NCBI GenBank assembly: GCA_903859265.1
Contig: CAIOLZ010000188.1
Coordinates: 1 to 9,936 of the forward strand
Direction: 5' to 3'
From: an uncultured beta proteobacterium
GTDB taxonomy: Bacteria > Pseudomonadota > Gammaproteobacteria > Burkholderiales > Burkholderiaceae_C
Length of the DNA stretch: 9,936 nucleotides
Shown: positions 8,002-9,936 of the stretch, piece by piece
Position numbering within the stretch: the stretch's first letter is position 1
Layout: each line of letters starts with the position of its first letter
Position numbers and translations under genes: made by a program
The notes under the pieces: model-generated
Database searches by the model: none
The model's input: only the letters and a program-made list of their open reading frames with translations
What the model was told of the DNA's origin: nothing

Positions 8002-8700
8002 ATGACCGGAACCAACATTACCCTCACCAGCCACGACGGAAAGTCCTTTGGAGCCTACCTTGCGCTCCCGCCCACCGGTCGCGGCCCCGGCATGGTCGTG
8101 TTGCAGGAAATCTGGGGCGTCAATGCCCATATCCGGGCCGTCGCCGACCAATATGCCGCCGACGGTTTCGTGGTTCTCGCGCCCGACGTATTCTGGCGGC
8201 AGGAACCTGGTGTCGATCTGAAATATGATGAGACGGATACCCAGAAAGCCTATCACCTGATGCAAAACCTGGACGCGCCCAACACCGTTTTGGACCTGGT
8301 CTCGACCGCACAGGCGCTGCGCCAGCGGCCCGAACTGACCGGCAAAATTGGTGTCGTGGGTTTTTGCATGGGCGGCCGTCTGGCCTACCGCATGGCGGTC
8401 AGCGGGGCGGTCGATGCGGCGGTTTGCTACTACGGTGGCGGCATACAAAATCAGCTCGATGTCGCCGCTTCGGTGAAGGCACCCATCCTGTTCCATTACG
8501 GGGCGCTGGACAAGCACATTCCGGCATCTGCCGTGGACGCCGTCAAAGCCGCCTTTGCGGGTCACCAGGACGCACAGTTTTACACCTATGAGGACGCTGA
8601 CCATGGGTTCAATTGCTGGGGCCGCCCGATGTACCACCAGCGTGCAGCCGCGCTGGCGCATGGACGCACACTGGAGTGGCTGGCATCGCGCATCTGCTGA
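8002..8700 (+). CDS. Dienelactone hydrolase family protein (carboxymethylenebutenolidase-like)
   Basis: Alpha/beta hydrolase of the dienelactone hydrolase family; the type enzyme opens cis- or trans-dienelactone to maleylacetate in chlorocatechol breakdown. The 232 residues agree with the Pseudomonas enzyme (about 236). The active-site set is intact: Glu36 in QEIWG, nucleophile Cys122 in GFCMGG, Asp170 in GALDKHIP, and His201 in DADHGFN, each within one residue of the published Cys123/Asp171/His202 numbering. There is no signal peptide. GGAG at 7990-7993 lies eight bases before the ATG. It follows pobA by 84 bp on the same strand and may be cotranscribed with it. Dienelactone is not an intermediate of protocatechuate catabolism, so the real substrate may be another lactone or ester. 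The family is clear; the specificity is not. Confidence 0.9.
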   Translation: MTGTNITLTSHDGKSFGAYLALPPTGRGPGMVVLQEIWGVNAHIRAVADQYAADGFVVLAPDVFWRQEPGVDLKYDETDTQKAYHLMQNLDAPNTVLDLVSTAQALRQRPELTGKIGVVGFCMGGRLAYRMAVSGAVDAAVCYYGGGIQNQLDVAASVKAPILFHYGALDKHIPASAVDAVKAAFAGHQDAQFYTYEDADHGFNCWGRPMYHQRAAALAHGRTLEWLASRIC

Positions 8701-8726
8701 CACGGTAAAAACACTCCGCAAAGCAC

Positions 8727-8751
8727 CTCAGGGTTATCCCTAGCCCTTGAG
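8727..8751 (+). repeat. Imperfect hairpin with two alternative pairings before tctBA
   Basis: CTCAGGG (8727-8733) can pair with CCC-T-TGAG (8744-8751), leaving one bulged T and a 10-base loop. Alternatively AGGG (8730-8733) pairs with CCCT (8738-8741) across TTAT. The two pairings exclude each other. No T-run follows, so it is not an ordinary intrinsic terminator. It may be an mRNA fold or a protein site acting on the transporter genes. Confidence 0.35.
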
Positions 8752-8795
8752 AAAAGTACGAGAATTCGCGCTCCGGTACCAATGAGGAGTCTCAC

Positions 8796-8849
8796 TTGAA
8801 GTTGCATTTTTTAAGGCGTTTCTGCTTCTCTGGGGAGCGGGCGCCATGA
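8796..8849 (+). CDS. Putative 17-residue leader peptide upstream of tctB
   Basis: A TTG at 8796 follows GAGGAG (8784-8789) with six bases between, a nearly ideal ribosome binding site. The frame encodes MKLHFLRRFCFSGERAP (TTG read as Met) and stops at TGA 8847-8849, overlapping the tctB start as ATGA. This layout would suit a leader peptide translationally coupled to tctB. Against it, the start codon is rare, the peptide is tiny, and tctB has its own GGGGAG at 8832-8837. I do not recognise the peptide. It could also be a chance frame near an otherwise unused ribosome binding site. Confidence 0.35.
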   Translation: MKLHFLRRFCFSGERAP

Positions 8850-9268
8850 ACAACCTGAACCTTATTCGCGGCCTCTTCCTCATTGCCATTGCGCTGGTGT
8901 TTGGCACCACTTCATTGACCTATCACATCGGTCAGTTCAACCGCTCCGGTCCCGGGCTCTTCCCCCTGCTGGTGAGCTGCATGTTGCTGGCGATCGGATT
9001 GGTCACGGTGGTGCGCTCTCGCTTTGTGCCGCCGGTACCAATGACCTACAACTTCAAAAACATTGCCGTCATCCTGTTTTCGCTGTGCGCCTTTGCCATG
9101 CTGTCGCGTTACGTCAACATGCTGGTGGGAATCGTCGCGCTGGTGTTTTGTGCGTCCTACGCCGGCAAGACTTATTCGGTGTCCCGCAATATCAAGATCA
9201 CCGCCGGGTTGATTGCAGTGGCCTTCATCTTCAGAAACCTGCTTGGACTGAATCTGCCCCTGCTATGA
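8846..9268 (+). CDS. tctB: Tripartite tricarboxylate transporter, small membrane subunit TctB
   Basis: Small inner-membrane subunit of a TTT family secondary transporter, partner of TctA and of a periplasmic TctC-type binding protein. The 140 residues are typical and hydrophobic: membrane segments about 6-26, 36-57, 70-90 with 92-108, and 118-135. Residues 26-41 (YHIGQFNRSGPGLFPL) form the characteristic loop in which a GPG-(L/F)-FP segment enters the second helix. GGGGAG at 8832-8837 lies eight bases before the ATG. Its stop overlaps the tctA start as ATGA, so the two are translationally coupled. Substrates of TTT systems include citrate, other carboxylates and terephthalate-like aromatics. 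The nearby pobA makes an aromatic acid possible, but nothing in the sequence settles this. Confidence 0.87.
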   Translation: MNNLNLIRGLFLIAIALVFGTTSLTYHIGQFNRSGPGLFPLLVSCMLLAIGLVTVVRSRFVPPVPMTYNFKNIAVILFSLCAFAMLSRYVNMLVGIVALVFCASYAGKTYSVSRNIKITAGLIAVAFIFRNLLGLNLPLL

Positions 9269-9936
9269 ACGATCTGATCAACAACCTGCACCTGGGATTC
9301 GACCACGCCCTGACCATCCATAACCTGTGGTACTGCGCCATTGGCTGTGTGGTCGGTACTCTGGTGGGGCTTTTGCCAGGACTGGGGCCGCTGTCAACCA
9401 TCAGTTTGCTGCTGCCGCTGACTTACTCCATCCCGACCGATGGCTCGATCATCATGCTGGCAGGCATTTATTACGGCGCCCAGTACGGCGACAGCGTGAG
9501 CGCCATCACCATGAAAATCCCGCATGCCGGCAGTATCGTGGCTTGCATCGACGGCTATGCCATGACGCTCAAAGGCAAGACCGGGCTGGCGCTTTTCACG
9601 GCGGGAATTTCCAGTTTTATCGGTGGCACTGTGGCCATTGTTGTGCTGGCAACACTGGCCCCGACATTGGGCGAAGTGGCGCTGCTGTTCGGCCCTGCCG
9701 ACTACTGTGCGCTGATGCTGGTGGGTTTTGTATGCGTCAGCTTTATCACCACGGGAAGCCTGCTCAACGGACTGGCCATGACCATGATAGGGGTGCTGCT
9801 GGGCTCGGTGGGCACCGACGTTAACAGCGGCGTGGCACGCTTCACCCTGGACTTGCCCTTTCTGGCCGACGGCATTGGCCTGATCAGCGTGGCGCTGGGC
9901 TGCTTTGGCATCGCCGAAATCGTCAAGAACCTCGAC
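9265..9936 (+). CDS. tctA: Tripartite tricarboxylate transporter, large membrane subunit TctA, partial
   Basis: N-terminal 224 codons of the large channel-forming subunit of a TTT transporter; the family is about 500 residues, so over half lies beyond the right edge. The recognisable family segment runs from GLLPGLGPLSTISLLLPLTY (35-54) through IMLAGIYYGAQYGDS (63-77). A second block, GTDVNSGVARFTLDLPFLADG, spans 183-203. Several membrane segments are evident (about 22-40, 44-54, 107-133, 150-182, 203-220). The start at 9265 overlaps the tctB stop by four bases. At 83-90 it reads MKIPHAGS, where the TctA proteins I recall carry a PG-containing segment, which may mark a subgroup. No TctC gene precedes the pair, so the binding protein lies downstream or elsewhere. 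Confidence 0.9.
   Translation, partial: MNDLINNLHLGFDHALTIHNLWYCAIGCVVGTLVGLLPGLGPLSTISLLLPLTYSIPTDGSIIMLAGIYYGAQYGDSVSAITMKIPHAGSIVACIDGYAMTLKGKTGLALFTAGISSFIGGTVAIVVLATLAPTLGEVALLFGPADYCALMLVGFVCVSFITTGSLLNGLAMTMIGVLLGSVGTDVNSGVARFTLDLPFLADGIGLISVALGCFGIAEIVKNLD

Noticed and set aside
8773..9044. 13-bp direct repeat CCGGTACCAATGA at 8773-8785 and 9032-9044
   Set aside because: Only two copies, one inside the tctB coding sequence; probably chance, with no flanking signs of duplication or mobile DNA.

Overview
The window looks like chromosomal DNA of a GC-rich betaproteobacterium, most probably a Burkholderiales member of the Comamonadaceae type (Rhodoferax/Polaromonas-like). This placement is an inference from gene content and protein style: a zinc peptidase divergent from ftsY, an IclR-type regulator facing pobA, and a tripartite tricarboxylate transporter. 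No marker gene confirms it. Coding density is very high and no gap exceeds about 150 bp. I see no rRNA, tRNA, CRISPR array, insertion sequence or integrase.

Left part (1-5336). A secreted M16 zinc peptidase runs leftward off the window edge. Facing it, 29 bp away, is ftsY, the signal recognition particle receptor. The gap holds a perfect 10-bp inverted repeat that covers the peptidase start codon. Behind ftsY, three genes follow on the plus strand with almost no space between them: an orphan YnjB-type substrate-binding protein with a Tat-like signal (3-bp gap), a serine carboxylesterase (11-bp gap) and a YegD-type Hsp70-like ATPase (GTGA overlap). The four plus-strand genes are probably cotranscribed.

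Middle (5337-6720). A small PilZ protein with an intact c-di-GMP-binding motif has its own strong ribosome binding site and ends convergently against an IclR-family regulator. The regulator is divergent from pobA. The 128-bp gap between them carries two near-identical dyad-symmetric 13-bp boxes exactly 20 bp apart, resembling the PcaU/PcaR-type operator. The pair is therefore called a PobR-like regulator with its target pobA.

Right part (6721-9936). 4-Hydroxybenzoate 3-monooxygenase (all checked substrate and active-site residues conserved) is followed by a dienelactone hydrolase-family enzyme, a 145-bp gap with a hairpin and a possible 17-codon leader ORF, and then tctB and the first 224 codons of tctA, linked by an ATGA overlap. 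No TctC binding protein is visible. A plausible reading is an aromatic or organic acid uptake and catabolism block, with 4-hydroxybenzoate converted to protocatechuate.

I find no clearly new multi-gene system. The best items for follow-up are the divergent inverted repeat at ftsY, the orphan binding protein coupled to the esterase and YegD, the PobR boxes, and the putative leader ORF before tctBA.
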